Below are positions 44,502-55,939 of a stretch of DNA of 64,000 bases, piece by piece. Position 1 is the first letter of the stretch; each line of letters begins with the position of its first letter. Source of the stretch: Sophora flavescens (taxonomy: Eukaryota; Streptophyta; Magnoliopsida; Fabales; Fabaceae); the NCBI GenBank assembly GCA_030762895.1, contig CM061065.1, positions 75,653,676 to 75,717,675 of the forward strand. The letters run 5' to 3'. Made by a program: the position numbers and the translations under genes. Below the pieces are notes generated by a model, which saw nothing but the letters and a program-made list of their open reading frames with translations, searched no databases and was not told the DNA's origin.

Positions 44502-45987
44502 TGAAGTTGACACAAGGAAACACAATAAGGGGGGTTGAATTGTGTTTCCTAACAGTTTTTCGAAAAAGCCTTTTCTCAAACACTTTTACTAGCAAACAAA
44601 TAAAAGCAAAACACAAACATGAAAACCTTTTTTAAAGAGTTAATAAACTCAAATTCGAAAACCCCACAGTTAGTATAATCAAAAACTGTAAAAGATAAGG
44701 GTTATAAGATTCACACAAGTATTTTATCCTGGTTCATTCTCTTCCAACTAAGAGCTACGTCCAGTCCATTCTACTTGAATGCTTTACTCCACTATTCTCC
44801 AAAATAGATTACAAGTATTCAACACCTCTTCAGGCTATTTGTATTCTTTCTCTACCAAGCCTCTTCAGGCTCTAACTCTAATAAAGAGATTAACAGATTT
44901 GATCTAAGAACTCACTATGTGTGAGGATTTGAAAGTTTAAGATAAAAAAGTTTTACAAGTAAACTTGTTTTACGATTTCAACAGAGTTTATGCACTTTGA
45001 TATCAGAGCTTGTGTATATCTTCTTCTTTTTTTCTTTTCTTTTTTGAAGTTCTTCAAGTATTTATAGATGAAGTGTTTCTCTGCCTTGATCTTCTTCAAC
45101 AGTCTTCAAATTATATCCGTTTAGACATAGCATTAAATGCTTGGATCCGTTGAGACTGATAACTTGATATACTTCATGGAGAAGTGCTCTTGTTTTTCAG
45201 AGGAATGCTCAAAGTAGAACTGTCACTTCCCTGTTGTACCGAAAGTTGTTTTCTGACTTTCCTTCTTTGTACTTGACTTGAGCTTTAGCAGTGTAGATGA
45301 CAGAGTACAAAGATTTATGTTTTCAATGGTACTATGTTCTTTTATCCAAGTGACAAACAGTTAACAATAGAAGCATCAAGGGTAAAGAGACAAATATTCT
45401 CTTGAATTAAATAAACAATCATTTGAAATAAATACACTTAAGCTTAGACGGCTTCAAGTTTTAAAACTTGTGGACGCACGGGTCTTTGGACGTGCAAGAT
45501 TAACTTATCAGTGAGACGGGCTCGTCTCACGTCTCGTGTCTAGAGACTTTTATCTAGTTCCAAGTATTGGACTCGCTATACTCAATAGCTTGTCTACTAA
45601 CGTGGCGTCTAGTGAGACTACTCGTCTTTCAAGTCATTGGACTTGTTATTTTTCTGAAAAAAATATTTCATTGTCTCGTCTACTTGACTTTTCTTTTAGA
45701 CTTAGATACTCGTCTATCTTAGTCAATTTTAAGTTCTCGTCTAGCATAAAATTAATAGACTCGGAATTTTACCAATAGTTGCAGACTCGTCTAGAGGATC
45801 AAAATAGAATCTGATATGATTCCATACTTTATGTTAAGTTCCTCTGACTAGTATGATTCAAACAGTCCCTGCACTCTTATAACAAACAAGTTAGATCTTT
45901 GACAACACTTTGCCATACAAATTTAATCTTTTTGTTAATATCAAAACTTAAGAGATTATTTAATCTAAAACTACTTTGGTTCTAACA
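44502..45987 (-). repeat. 5' LTR of the SIRE element
   Basis: This 1486-base LTR runs TGAAGTTGACAC to TCTAACA on the plus strand. It matches 31638-34724 with scattered substitutions and gives the empty site for the solo LTR insertion at about 45165-45170. Confidence 0.93.
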
Positions 45988-46226
45988 CATGTGGCATTGA
46001 TGACGTGGCATTCCATTTGCCACATCATTACTTGGTTGAGTTGATTTAACTGTAGGGACCATTTTCAAACTTTTAAAACGTTAAGCGATCATTTCGTAAG
46101 AAAAAATTTCGGAGGGACTAAAACCAAAATTTGGCATAATAATGGGGACCAAAAACTTATTTAAACCAAAAAGGTAAATTGAAATACAAAATACTTGCAA
46201 GAATGAAACCTTATTCTTTTCCTGTC

Positions 46227-48611
46227 ATTCCAACTGGGGCTGGATGGAATATTCCGGCCCGACCTGAACCCGAGTTATCCGTGAAAAACAACAACTACAC
46301 GGGTGGGTTTATTCAGTTCGCGGGTCATCGGTTCCACTGATCAGTTACACATGGATTGGTGCGGGCGGGTTCCGGTTTCATAAAAAAATTCACTTCCACC
46401 CAAACCCACCCGAAGTAGTTACGATATATTTTTTTATTCCCCTTTAACTTCATTGGTTCTCTTTGATTTCCCTTGATTTTCATTGGTTCTCATACCCTTA
46501 TCCCTATCTTATCCTTTCTCGTCTCTCAAAATCTCTCAGATTATCACAATCTCACGTTCCCCAATATTTCATCTGACTCTCTCCTTCCCAATATTTCTCA
46601 CTTCTCAAGATCTCTCTCAAACGTTCTCTCAAAATCTCTTAGACTTTCTGCTCTCCCTAGTGCCATAGCACCACCACCATCAACCACGGCATCGTCATTT
46701 TCTATTTTATGTTCTGCAAAGTGCGAACCCTTTTTCATGGCATCGTCTCCACCGCAGAGGCGCAGAGGCACCTACAGCCACCACCTTCTTCGATGGCCAC
46801 ACCGGAATACTATCGTCGATCTGTTCCTCAAGCATCGGATCTTCAAGCGACGGGTCTTTTCTTCTGCAACCAGATGAAGTTGTTCTTCAACCAGATCTGT
46901 TCTTCTATGACCGAAAATACTCTTCTTAGATCTATTATTTTAGTTTTGTATGTATCTTCTTTTGATGCTTTTTCTTTATGGTTTGAGACGAAGATTTGGT
47001 TTCTGTAAGTTTTGATTTCATTTAATAATTTTTGGATTTTGTTGAAGATATGAAATTCTTTGCCTCTTTACAATTTTTTTTTAAGAAAACTGCCAAACCT
47101 GCCTGCATATGACTATCACGCGTCAAAACTGCCACCCAACCAAACTATTCCCTAAATGGACAGAAACGGGCAGAATATTATCTGTTAAGTCTCTAAATGT
47201 CTAATGTGCATTTGCCCTAAGTTTTGATGAAAACTAAACATTTATCAATGATTTAGTTGAACTACATAGTGGTTGCTCATCTGTCTACTTAGTGTGTAGA
47301 TTATTATTTAAAGTATATCTTTCATGTGTCTGCCCTAAAAAGTAACTTGGTCATTCATGGAGATCACCTATCTGATGAGTAAAGTCAACCTGTCTGCTGA
47401 CTGGAGTGTTGAATGTCTGCATAGAAGAGTCAACTTGTCTAATGAAGCTCTCACTCATCTGTGGTTCTTCGATGAGGAACACTCAAGGACAAATGAACTT
47501 TTAGGATCTGTCTACTCAGTTAGAGGTTACTGAAGCCTTCTTTCACGAGAATTAAGAAACACAGAAGGTCAAACACTCAAGCAACCATGGAACTCAAGAA
47601 AAGGAATGGTTCCAACATGCTTTATTCCCTAGTACAACTGGAAGTTGCACGAAAAGTGAAATGTTCTCTACAAAGTACAAAAGCAACATGAACAACTCTG
47701 ATTTGACTGCTGCACAAAGCATAAAGCACTACTCATCCTTGTTAGATTACAACTAATGTTGCTATGCATTAAATGGCTTCCTAGAACGACTCTATTGCAT
47801 TTAATGGAGCTCATCTCAAAGCCAAAATTTGAAGGAATGTCTCTAATAGATTTAAAATGATTGGAGCCCATATATACAGAAGTCATTGAAGATGAAAATA
47901 TAGAACACACAGCATTAAAGAGCCATTACTTTACACATTTATTCCTTCATTCTTTCAATTTGTATTCTTCAATCATTTGAAGTTATTAGGAAGTCTTTCT
48001 TCACTTCATATTTAATTCACTCTTCTAAGTGTTAGTGAAAGACTTGCAAATTGTATTTATTACAATCTTTTCTCAAACAAACCTGTGTGAGTTTGAAGAG
48101 GCTAGGGTAACAAAACAATACTTGTTTTGGAGCCTGGAGAGGCTAGGTGTGCAAAGATTACTTGGAGTCTGTAACCCGATCAGCTATAGTGGAGAAACTT
48201 GGTGCTGCTAAGCACTGGACGTAGCCCTAGTTGTTAAGGGGTGAACCAGGATAAAATAGCTGTGTCTATCTCTCTATCCTTATCTCTTTAGTTTCTTTGC
48301 TTATCTTATTTGTTAACTAACTAAATGAGTTAAAGTGTGAATATCAAACAAGTTTTAATCTTGCAGGCTTGTGTGTTTTTCTGTTGAAAAATCATCAGAC
48401 AAGTCACGTGTCTGTGCTTTGCAAAAACTCTTGTATGTCCTTAGCTTTTGTGTGCGAAATAACATTCCTTTAAACTCTGATAAACATAATTCAACCCCTC
48501 TTCTCGTGTTTATAGTTGTTTATTTCATTATCTACTTTGGTTTTGGTCGGTTTTGAATTTTTTGGCCCGAAATCGGTCGAAATCAATCGTTGTCCACCCC
48601 TAATTCCAACT
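46227..48611. mobile_element. TIR element split by a copia solo LTR
   Basis: The element proper (46236-48602) is flanked by ATTCCAACT on both sides (46227-46235, 48603-48611). Its ends GGGGCTGGA and TCCACCCCTA are weak inverted repeats of hAT type (usual form GGGGTGGAC). The left 250 bases contain 'cgggtgggttt' motifs and the right end 'ggtcggtttt' motifs typical of such elements. Without the solo LTR it is about 1 kb. Frames at 46473-46877 are low-complexity and not supported as genes. Confidence 0.65.
47183..48527 (+). mobile_element. Copia solo LTR (SIRE/Maximus-like)
   Basis: It runs TGTTAAGTC to TTTATTTCA (1345 bases) and is flanked by TTATC on both sides (47178-47182, 48528-48532). Near its end 'aattcaacccctcttctcgt' matches the typical U5 of SIRE-type LTRs, including the one at 44520-44545 read in reverse. 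No interior is left. Confidence 0.85.
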
Positions 48612-48803
48612 CTTATGATGAATATTTTATTAATTGAACGTATTCTTGAACTGATTAAGACACTTACGGTTGGTTGATTTAATCGTAATCCAATCATGAT
48701 TAAACTAATTTTAATTAAATATATTTTTAAATTTTATATAATAAATTAACATTAGAAAATCATAAATAGTTTCATACAAATGGGCGAGGCATCACCTTCT
48801 AAG

Positions 48804-49914
48804 TGTAATATCCTTAATTTCAAACCTTAATTTGTATGTGAATTGTGTATGATTATTGGTTTGAAATATGCTTATAATGTATGTTAAGGAGTATGACTGA
48901 ACTGGACAAGAAAACAAGAAGAGGAGCTGGATCAATGGAGCAAGTTTGGACGTGCAGGATACCAATGTTTGAGTGTAGGCACGCTCAAACGTGAGGGTAG
49001 GGACACTCAAGCATTCTAACGGGCTAGACATGTTTGGGGCAGTTGTCAAACAAAGAGATGTGAAGAGAGACACGTGTCAAGCTTTCTTTCCGACGAAGTA
49101 ATCAGCAGTCCATGCTGAAGTGTGGGAAGAGGCCATGCCAGAGCGTGGGCACGCTTAAGTGTGGGACCTCAGCACACTTAAGCGTGCTTAACAGACAGGT
49201 AAAAAAAGTTTCTTTCATTTTCATTTTTACGCATAAGTGTTACCCTTCTTTAGTTGAACCACGACCAAGAGGAGAAGGCAACCATTATTTTGAGATATTC
49301 TAAGCTCAGTTCGAGCAAATCCGAGTGACGAAACCCTAATCTGATCATACCATCATGTTAGTATCTTCGTTTGCTTAATTTCTGATCGGTCGTTTCTTCG
49401 ATTCATCAAAGTTAAAATCCAAGTTCTTTATACGTAGGCATGTCGGCATCAATGTTCTTCATTCGTTCTTCAAGTTCTTCAATTTTTTCTACCTTCTATC
49501 TTCGATTTCGATTGGTTTTAGGATTACCGATATCGTTGGCATGTTGTTTGCATGATTAGGGAAAATTTTGGAACAACGTGGAGTACCCTTTCACGCGTGG
49601 CATATAATACCCCGTTTTCTTATAAATGTTTCTATGTGTTGTATATGGTTGTATCTTGTGCTAGTTTATTATAAATGTGACTTAGAGAAGTCAAAATGGG
49701 GTTGAGTGGGGTTTTCTGGTCAAAAATCCCTTTCTGACGCATGAGCACGACCGTGCTCATTTGCAGTAGGACCCCGTGCTCATGTGTGGGTCTCCGTGAT
49801 GCGGCGCATCACGAGCACAGACTGTGCTCAAGGGAGCACGGCCGTGTTGGAAAACGGAAGCAAGTGACGGGGATGTTGCAGACCCCATGCTCCTTTAAGC
49901 ACGCCAATGCTCGG
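48804..49914 (+). mobile_element. Chromovirus-like LTR material, truncated
   Basis: The segment begins TGTAATATCC, a chromovirus-type LTR start, and contains clusters of short inverted GC-rich motifs (AAGCGTG/CACGCTT at 48948-49190, GAGCACG/CGTGCTC at 49742-49910). A second possible start (ATAATACCCCG) lies near 49598, so two LTR pieces may be joined here. It ends where the Ogre-like sequence starts at 49915. No reading frame of note. Confidence 0.45.
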
Positions 49915-51430
49915 TGTCACGACCATCCCGTCCGGGCGCCTCGAGAAGAGTGGAGTCGCCACCAAAATTTTTTAAATACAAAACTTTGGAAAAACCTTTT
50001 TATTGTAAGGACTGGTCTTTAAGTACAAGATTGAGCTAGGGAGTCGGTTACTTGTAGGGAAGGTGTTAGCACCCTACAACGTCCATTCTACGAATGGTAC
50101 CTTAGATTAATTGCGTGAATTTGAATTATTATTTTTTTACCCCAAAAATTATTTACAAAGAAAAAAATTATTTTTATTATTGTGATATCTTCTGTTTCTT
50201 TATTGATTTTGCATTTTGAAAATTATTATTGATAAATCATAAATAAGGTTGAACATGGCATATAAGTTTATAAGGCAACCTGAAATCTAAGAGATTGAGC
50301 ATGACACTTGTCATAGAGCAACCCAAAAAACATTAAATAAATTATTAAATAATTATTTGAAAAAAATGTAATATAGGAATTAAAAAAAAGAGATGTTGTT
50401 TCATGATTTTATTTTTAATTCATTTTACTTCTCGGTTGAATGTTGGAAAGTCTTAAGCAAGGTTAAACATGACACAAGTCCATAGGGCAACCTTGATTCT
50501 AAGGGATTGAACATGACACTCAAGTCTACAGGGCATCCCTAGATAACATAATTTATTATTTACACTATCAAATTTAAAATAAAGGGAAAAAAATTAATTT
50601 TGGCTTGACGGGATGATTAACCCCGGTCCTACGTATTCTCTGCTGCGATGGGAAACTCAAAGTCATGTAGTTCTTGTAGAAAATATTTTATTTGTTGGTT
50701 TATTTTAATTTTTATTAGAAGGTTCTTTTTTATTTAAAAAAAAAAGCACTAGTGCAGAAAATGGATTTAACGTCGGAGATTTAACATCGGTTTCTTTAAA
50801 ACGAGGCGATGTCATTTTTGAAATTCATCTCAAAACTTTTAACATAGGTTTTGTAAATAACCGATTTTTTTAAAAAAATTACATCGGTTATTTTTTTTAA
50901 AACCGATGTCGAAAAATAAAAGGAAAAATTAATTTTGAAATTAAATGTCAATATTTAACATCGATTCATTAATTAATCGATGTCTTAACTTTTTAATATT
51001 GGTTGGTTTTAAAAACCGATGTGGAAAATTGAAAGAACAAACATCGGTTTTTAGATTAACCGATGTGTAAATTTCTGGCAAAATTAAGTGTACATTTTCA
51101 GTTCCCTCCCATTCTCTCGCGCTACTCAAAGATTTCGAACCCTATTGTGCCGTCCTCTTCCACTATCTACGCGTTCGTCCACCTTTTGCCGTTCGTCTAG
51201 CTTTAAACGCCGCAGCTCTCCACCGCTAAACCGTTGCCGTGCAACCACCGCTACCTCTGTCGCCGCTCACCCTCTCATCTCGAGCACCGCTACTAGCTGC
51301 TCAAACATCTCGCGCGCTACTCATTCGAACCCTAAACCATCTCGCACGCTGCTCAGTGCTGCTCACTCGCTGGGAAAGGAAGGGAGCAAGATGCCGCCGC
51401 CCTCCGTTCGGTAAGTCCCCCTTTTTTCTA

Positions 51431-51814
51431 GGTGGAGTTCAATGGTTCAGAACATCTTGTACTGAAGGATGATGATATTATTGGTATCCTTGAAACCGAT
51501 GAGGTCAAGGATCTCAAACCCTTGAATTTAGAGTTTTGATAAAGGTGCATTACTTTTGAGCTTTGTTTATTTTGAGAAGTTAGGTGGAGAATGACGTTGA
51601 ATCATTTGTCAATCATACATTTAATCTATTAATCATCTAATAATCAAGGTGTATATAGAGAATATGAGTTTTGTTTATCTTGAATGCTTGTGATAATGAT
51701 GATGGTATCTATTGATTGTTCAAATATTTACTGCAGGTGGCACAAGCGGAGGAAAAAACTGTTGGGGGTTTATTGCTCACTGAGGCAACCAAGGAGAAAC
51801 CATCTATTGGAACG
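51431..51814 (+). pseudogene. Captured exons of a plastid Cpn20/Cpn10 co-chaperonin gene
   Basis: Two exon-like pieces with intron borders are present. 51431-51528 encodes VEFNGSEHLVLKDDDIIGIL and LETDEVKDLKPLN with an AG before it. 51737-51814 encodes VAQAEEKTVGGLLLTEATKE and KPSIGT, with AG before and GTGAGC after. Both match the junction of the two GroES-like domains of the chloroplast Cpn20 co-chaperonin, which caps the plastid Cpn60 chaperonin. A stop (TGATAA) follows the first piece at about 51537. Other exons are missing, so this is a transposon-borne fragment and the functional gene must be elsewhere. 51100-51415 upstream may be another captured piece but is not recognised. Confidence 0.82.
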
Positions 51815-52580
51815 GTGAGCTTTATGCTTTCCTATTAGTTTTGTTATGTTTGAAAAGATAGTATACTGATAACACTCTTGAAGGAAATTGATTGGTAGAC
51901 AGAAGACTAGGCTTAGAACAATTTAACAAATACTTGCTAATCATCACATTAACACATACATGAAGAAGCCCTGCAAAATCAAAGCATGATCAATCGGATT
52001 TCTTAATCAGTCTCATAGATGCAATTGCTTTTGTCATAACTGTGAATTGTATCTGCACACTCTGAAACTTCTTGTTCTTACTGCATTAAGTATTAGTTGT
52101 TTCCACTGTTAGCTACCTATTTAATCTAAATTAAACCATCATTAGCATTGCTAGTGCAGTGAGGTCATTGATTTCTATACTTGAGTTCTTACTTTTGTAA
52201 CCATTCCTTACATTATATTAAATAAATATAAATATATTTATGCCTATAAGCTATTAATTTGACTACTTTATATCTGTCAATTATGAATTTCATTGTAGGA
52301 CTACTTGAAAAATGGTAAATGCTTTATGTACAGGTTTTAAGATTTACGTGAGATTTTAAATACTAGCAATATCCATAAGTTCATAACTATCTATATACAG
52401 ATGCTTGCTAACTAGGTTATAACTTCAGCATGAAACATAGATTTAGTTGATAACCAATCATACCAGACAAGTCTGCAGTTTTTGGACATAACTCAAACTC
52501 TGGTCCATCACCACCTTTTTAGCTAACCATCACCATTACTTTTACTGTCAAAACATTTGTCCCATTCTCACATTGTATTC

Positions 52581-52800
52581 TAACACTGCTTGAGATTTTT
52601 CCTTGAAAATCCAAGTTTAGTCCTAACTCCTAAGAGATTGGAATGTATGTTTGGTTAGAGCCTTGGTTGTTATTTATGCTAACTGATTTCTAACACTGCC
52701 TAAGATTTTTCCTTGAAAATCCAAGTTTAGTCCTAACTCCTAAGAGATTGGAATGTATGTTTGGTTAGAGCCTTGGTTGTTATTGCTGCTAACTGATTTT
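52581..52800. repeat. 110-base tandem duplication
   Basis: Two nearly identical units (52581-52690 and 52691-52800), each beginning TAACACTGC and containing GAGATTGGAATGTATGTTTG, lie in tandem inside the CACTA element. Confidence 0.88.
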
Positions 52801-53236
52801 TATAGCTACAATGAAATGGATTAAGTTCACGAGCCTTTTCTGCTTCTCGGGTTGCATCAAATTCACTTTGATATGCTTATTGCTTAGTCCTTCCATTATG
52901 TACAGGATTTTTAATGATTGTAATGACTGGTTTACTACCTGCAATATTTTGTACCATGTCAGTTAGGAGTTTTAGCCATCTTGGGAGCCGGTAAATTAGA
53001 AACAGAACTGGTGGTTTATTAAGTTGTTTAATCAGTAACAAATACTTTAATTAATGTTTATTTTCTTATGATAGTTCTATGGATGCGAGCCGCATTTTGG
53101 GTGGTTAAAGGCATAGGCCTATTAGGTGGATTATTCCTAATGTAAGATGTTTATTACTACAAATGCTTCAAGTGCAGTTTACACTAGTTATTACTTTGTG
53201 TTTAATTCCTTATATTAAATTTGGTTTCATTTGTAG

Positions 53237-53337
53237 TCTCGTAGACAACGTGGCGGATGGGAGTGAGGATATCACGTGATGAAGTGGATGCTCGAAATTG
53301 TCTCTACCGGTATTACTGAAAGATGGCAGGCAATTTT
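53237..53337 (+). pseudogene. Ulp1-like protease fragment with the catalytic Cys codon lost
   Basis: After an AG acceptor the frame reads RQRGGWE, stop, GYHVMKWMLEIVSTGITERW and QAIF. This matches the C-terminal catalytic segment of the Ulp1-type Cys protease commonly carried by plant CACTA and MULE elements, in which the stop position is the catalytic Cys (TGT or TGC changed to TGA). The fragment ends at the insertion of element D (53338). A sequence at 53085-53150 may be the preceding exon but is broken. Confidence 0.7.
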
Positions 53338-54581
53338 TGGTCGCGCTGTCGCCACGTGCCAAAAAGAACGAGCGTTTACAAAATAATGTAGATAGGGAAG
53401 CGACAACTCGGATGTCGTCTCATAAGGACTCTTAGGTTGCTATTATTAACAGAAAAATCAGTTTTGGGGGGTTTTGGGTCATTGAAATAAAATTAAAAAC
53501 AAAACAGAAACAGAGCAATAAAAGATTATCAAATATGCAAAAGCGATTAACCTACTGTTCTCGGTTTCCCACTATCATTGGTTCACATAATTCCAAGCCC
53601 TAAGCAGATTCTAATCCCCTTTCAGTTGTAGCAACAATTAACAAACGAAATCGCTACTACGGATACATGTTCCTATTCCCGAATTAAACAAACGGGGTTA
53701 AGCCCTCATGAACTAAACGAACATGAATGAACACACGCGAATTAAACAAACGCGATTAAGGATAGGAACATAGCATCACTGAAATGAATCAACACAACAC
53801 TACACACTCCTGAATTAAACAAACAGAAATATATAGCATCGCATTGAAAAGAGAAAAGCATTCAAAACAGGGATTACAAAAACTCAAGTGTGGTAATGGA
53901 AACCAATCACAATAGATTAATCTAGGAGACTAGTTCTCCATTACAGAAATAAACACAAGAAAAGAAATAAACTACTGAAAACTACTACTACTGCCTAAGA
54001 CTAGCTAACAACTCTGACTAAAAACTAGCCAGCTACTAGCCAACTCTTCAGTTCTGTCTAAAACAGACTTATATACAACTTCTGGACTACGCGGACTCGC
54101 GAGGCGAACGCTGTCTCGCGAGGCGAATCTTCAACTTTTGGTATTCTCGCGAGGCGAGATTATCATTCGCGAGGCGAAACTCTTCAATTTCCAAACTGCC
54201 ACAGCCGTGACCTTTAACATGCATAAACCGTGCTGACTTTTGGTCTTCAGGGTTGGATTACTCGCGACGCGAGGCAAGTCTTCGCGGGGCGAGACAGAAT
54301 GGATTGCATTTTCTCAGGCACAGTCACCTTCAGGTTCGCGAGGCGAACATCCTTCTCGCGGGGTGAAAGCTCCAGATTTATTTCTTTTTATTAACCTGAA
54401 AACAGAAAATAGCATAAGTATTTTATTTGACTCTAAATCAACTAAATTAACCTAAAAATACTTTACAGACTCAAAATGCTACTTAAAGACAATCAAGTCT
54501 AATTTGGGCGAAAATGATATAAAATTAGCACAAAACCACGGTCATACTAGCTATAAAACTAGATGAGCCAGCGGCTGATCA
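53338..54581 (-). repeat. 3' LTR of element D
   Basis: A TATA-like box (TATATAAG on the minus strand, 54069-54076) is followed by an array of CTCGCGAGGCGA-type units at 54088-54370. It has one more unit than the other LTR (the bases GCTGTCTCGCGAGGCGAA near 54108-54125) and an additional ACTAAACGAAC near 53714. Confidence 0.9.
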
Positions 54582-55149
54582 AAATACCCCAAACTTAAAC
54601 TTTGCTTGTCCCCAAGCAAACTACAACTCAAAAACTTAAAAAGACTCAGACATGGCAAGCTTAAGGATTTAATCAACTTTGCACAAATTTCAAGCAATTT
54701 ATCAAAATATTTTTCAATGTTCCCCCCTTCCAAACAAAGCAATCCCCACAATCATTCATTCTAAACAATTGAGAATTTCATCATTCAAAACAATCATTAA
54801 TCTAAGCAGGGGATCTAAGTTACACACAAGAGGGAGATCACCAAATTCAAATAACTGCCTTCCTCACAAGGGCATTTAGTGTTCACTCATTCGCTCAGTT
54901 TGTGTCAGGCTATCAACATTTCTCTCAATTTCACTTTTAAGAACACTTCCCATAAATTTGATTTTCATCTCAAAATGATTCCCACAGAAAACATGCAAGC
55001 AACATCAAAAGGTCTTTTATGGGTTGTAATGGGGCCTGGCTAAGGGTAGGATATACAAAGGAACTAGGCTGAAGACCCTAGGAACTAAGAGAGCATGAAA
55101 CACTTCAAAACATTGGAATTCCACTCAAGTTCCTTTTCTCATTTTTCTT

Positions 55150-55260
55150 TATGCCTTGGGTGACTACAGCCTCTTTTTTTCTAATACTTTTATTTTTCAT
55201 TTTTACACTTTTCATTTTTTTTCTTTTTTTTCTTTTTTTCAATCCCAACAACATATTACA
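55150..55260 (-). repeat. Purine-rich tract of element D
   Basis: Plus-strand TTTTC/TTTAT runs, hence purine-rich in element sense, between the gag-like frame and the 3' LTR. Frames here are low-complexity shadows. Confidence 0.8.
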
Positions 55261-55939
55261 CCTTGCAGCCACCCCAAACTTAGTTTCTTGCACCCATTCT
55301 CTTTCTAAGATTCCATTCTCTCCTAATCCTAAGATCGGGTTAACATGGTTTTCCAGATTTTGGGCTTATAACATTAGGTTATCAAGAATTAACAGGCTAA
55401 TTAGGCTCAAAGGGGCTAACTAGGGAACATGCATTAGGGATGGTTATTTTTAGGCTAATTAGTTATTTACAAAGAAAATTCCTAAATCATTTGAAACAAA
55501 CACATAATCATGCAAACCAAAAAGAGATTCAAGCAAATTCAGGAAAGTGCAACTTGAAAGTGAGTTCTCACAGTCAAGAACATGTTGGAGGCTCAAAACC
55601 TCACCTGGACATTCATGCAAATTGTTTGACAGAGATTCTATCCCTAGTGTGTACTTCCTATCACCCCAAACTTATCATAAATCATGTCATCATAACAAAA
55701 TCTCAAAGTTCAGTTTTCAATCACATGGGGATCAAATTTTCAAAATTTTTCTCAACCTAGGGGGACAGTCAACAAATAACATGCAATCCATCTATGCAAA
55801 TTAATCAAATCCATCAAACTTGCCAATACAAGACTCACACAACTCCTGAGCTTCTCAAATTATTCAGGAGCTTTATTAAAAACAAAACAGAAATAAAGTA
55901 AGGAAAAGAAAATTAAAAAGGAGCAAGGTTCAGAAAAAC

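Larger units (their letters stand above)
31638..45987 (-). mobile_element. SIRE/Maximus-like Ty1-copia element (degenerate)
   Basis: Minus-strand order is 5' LTR (44502-45987), primer site for tRNA-iMet (44501-44489, one change), gag (44480-42748), protease, integrase, reverse transcriptase, RNase H (to 38565), two large extra frames (38174-35306), polypurine tract (34738-34725, AAATGGGGATAT) and 3' LTR (31638-34724). The extra frames after pol and the large size are typical of the SIRE/Maximus group. Several stops and frameshifts break gag and pol. The element itself is hit by a gypsy solo LTR and a Cassandra TRIM. It lies within a MULE-type element. Confidence 0.92.
30851..46168. mobile_element. 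MULE-type inverted-repeat element split by a SIRE-like retrotransposon
   Basis: The left arm (30851 to about 31100) and right arm (45988-46168) are inverted copies: both contain GTTTAAATAAGTTTT, TTTAGTCCCT, AACGTTTTAAAA and CATCATCAATGC motifs in mirrored order. They now lie 15 kb apart because copia sequence (31103-45987) sits between them. The element itself would be only about 430 bases and noncoding. Confidence 0.75.

Noticed and set aside
46473..46877. 134-codon frame as a gene
   Set aside because: Ser/Pro-rich composition, inside a TIR element, with no recognised domain or splice support.
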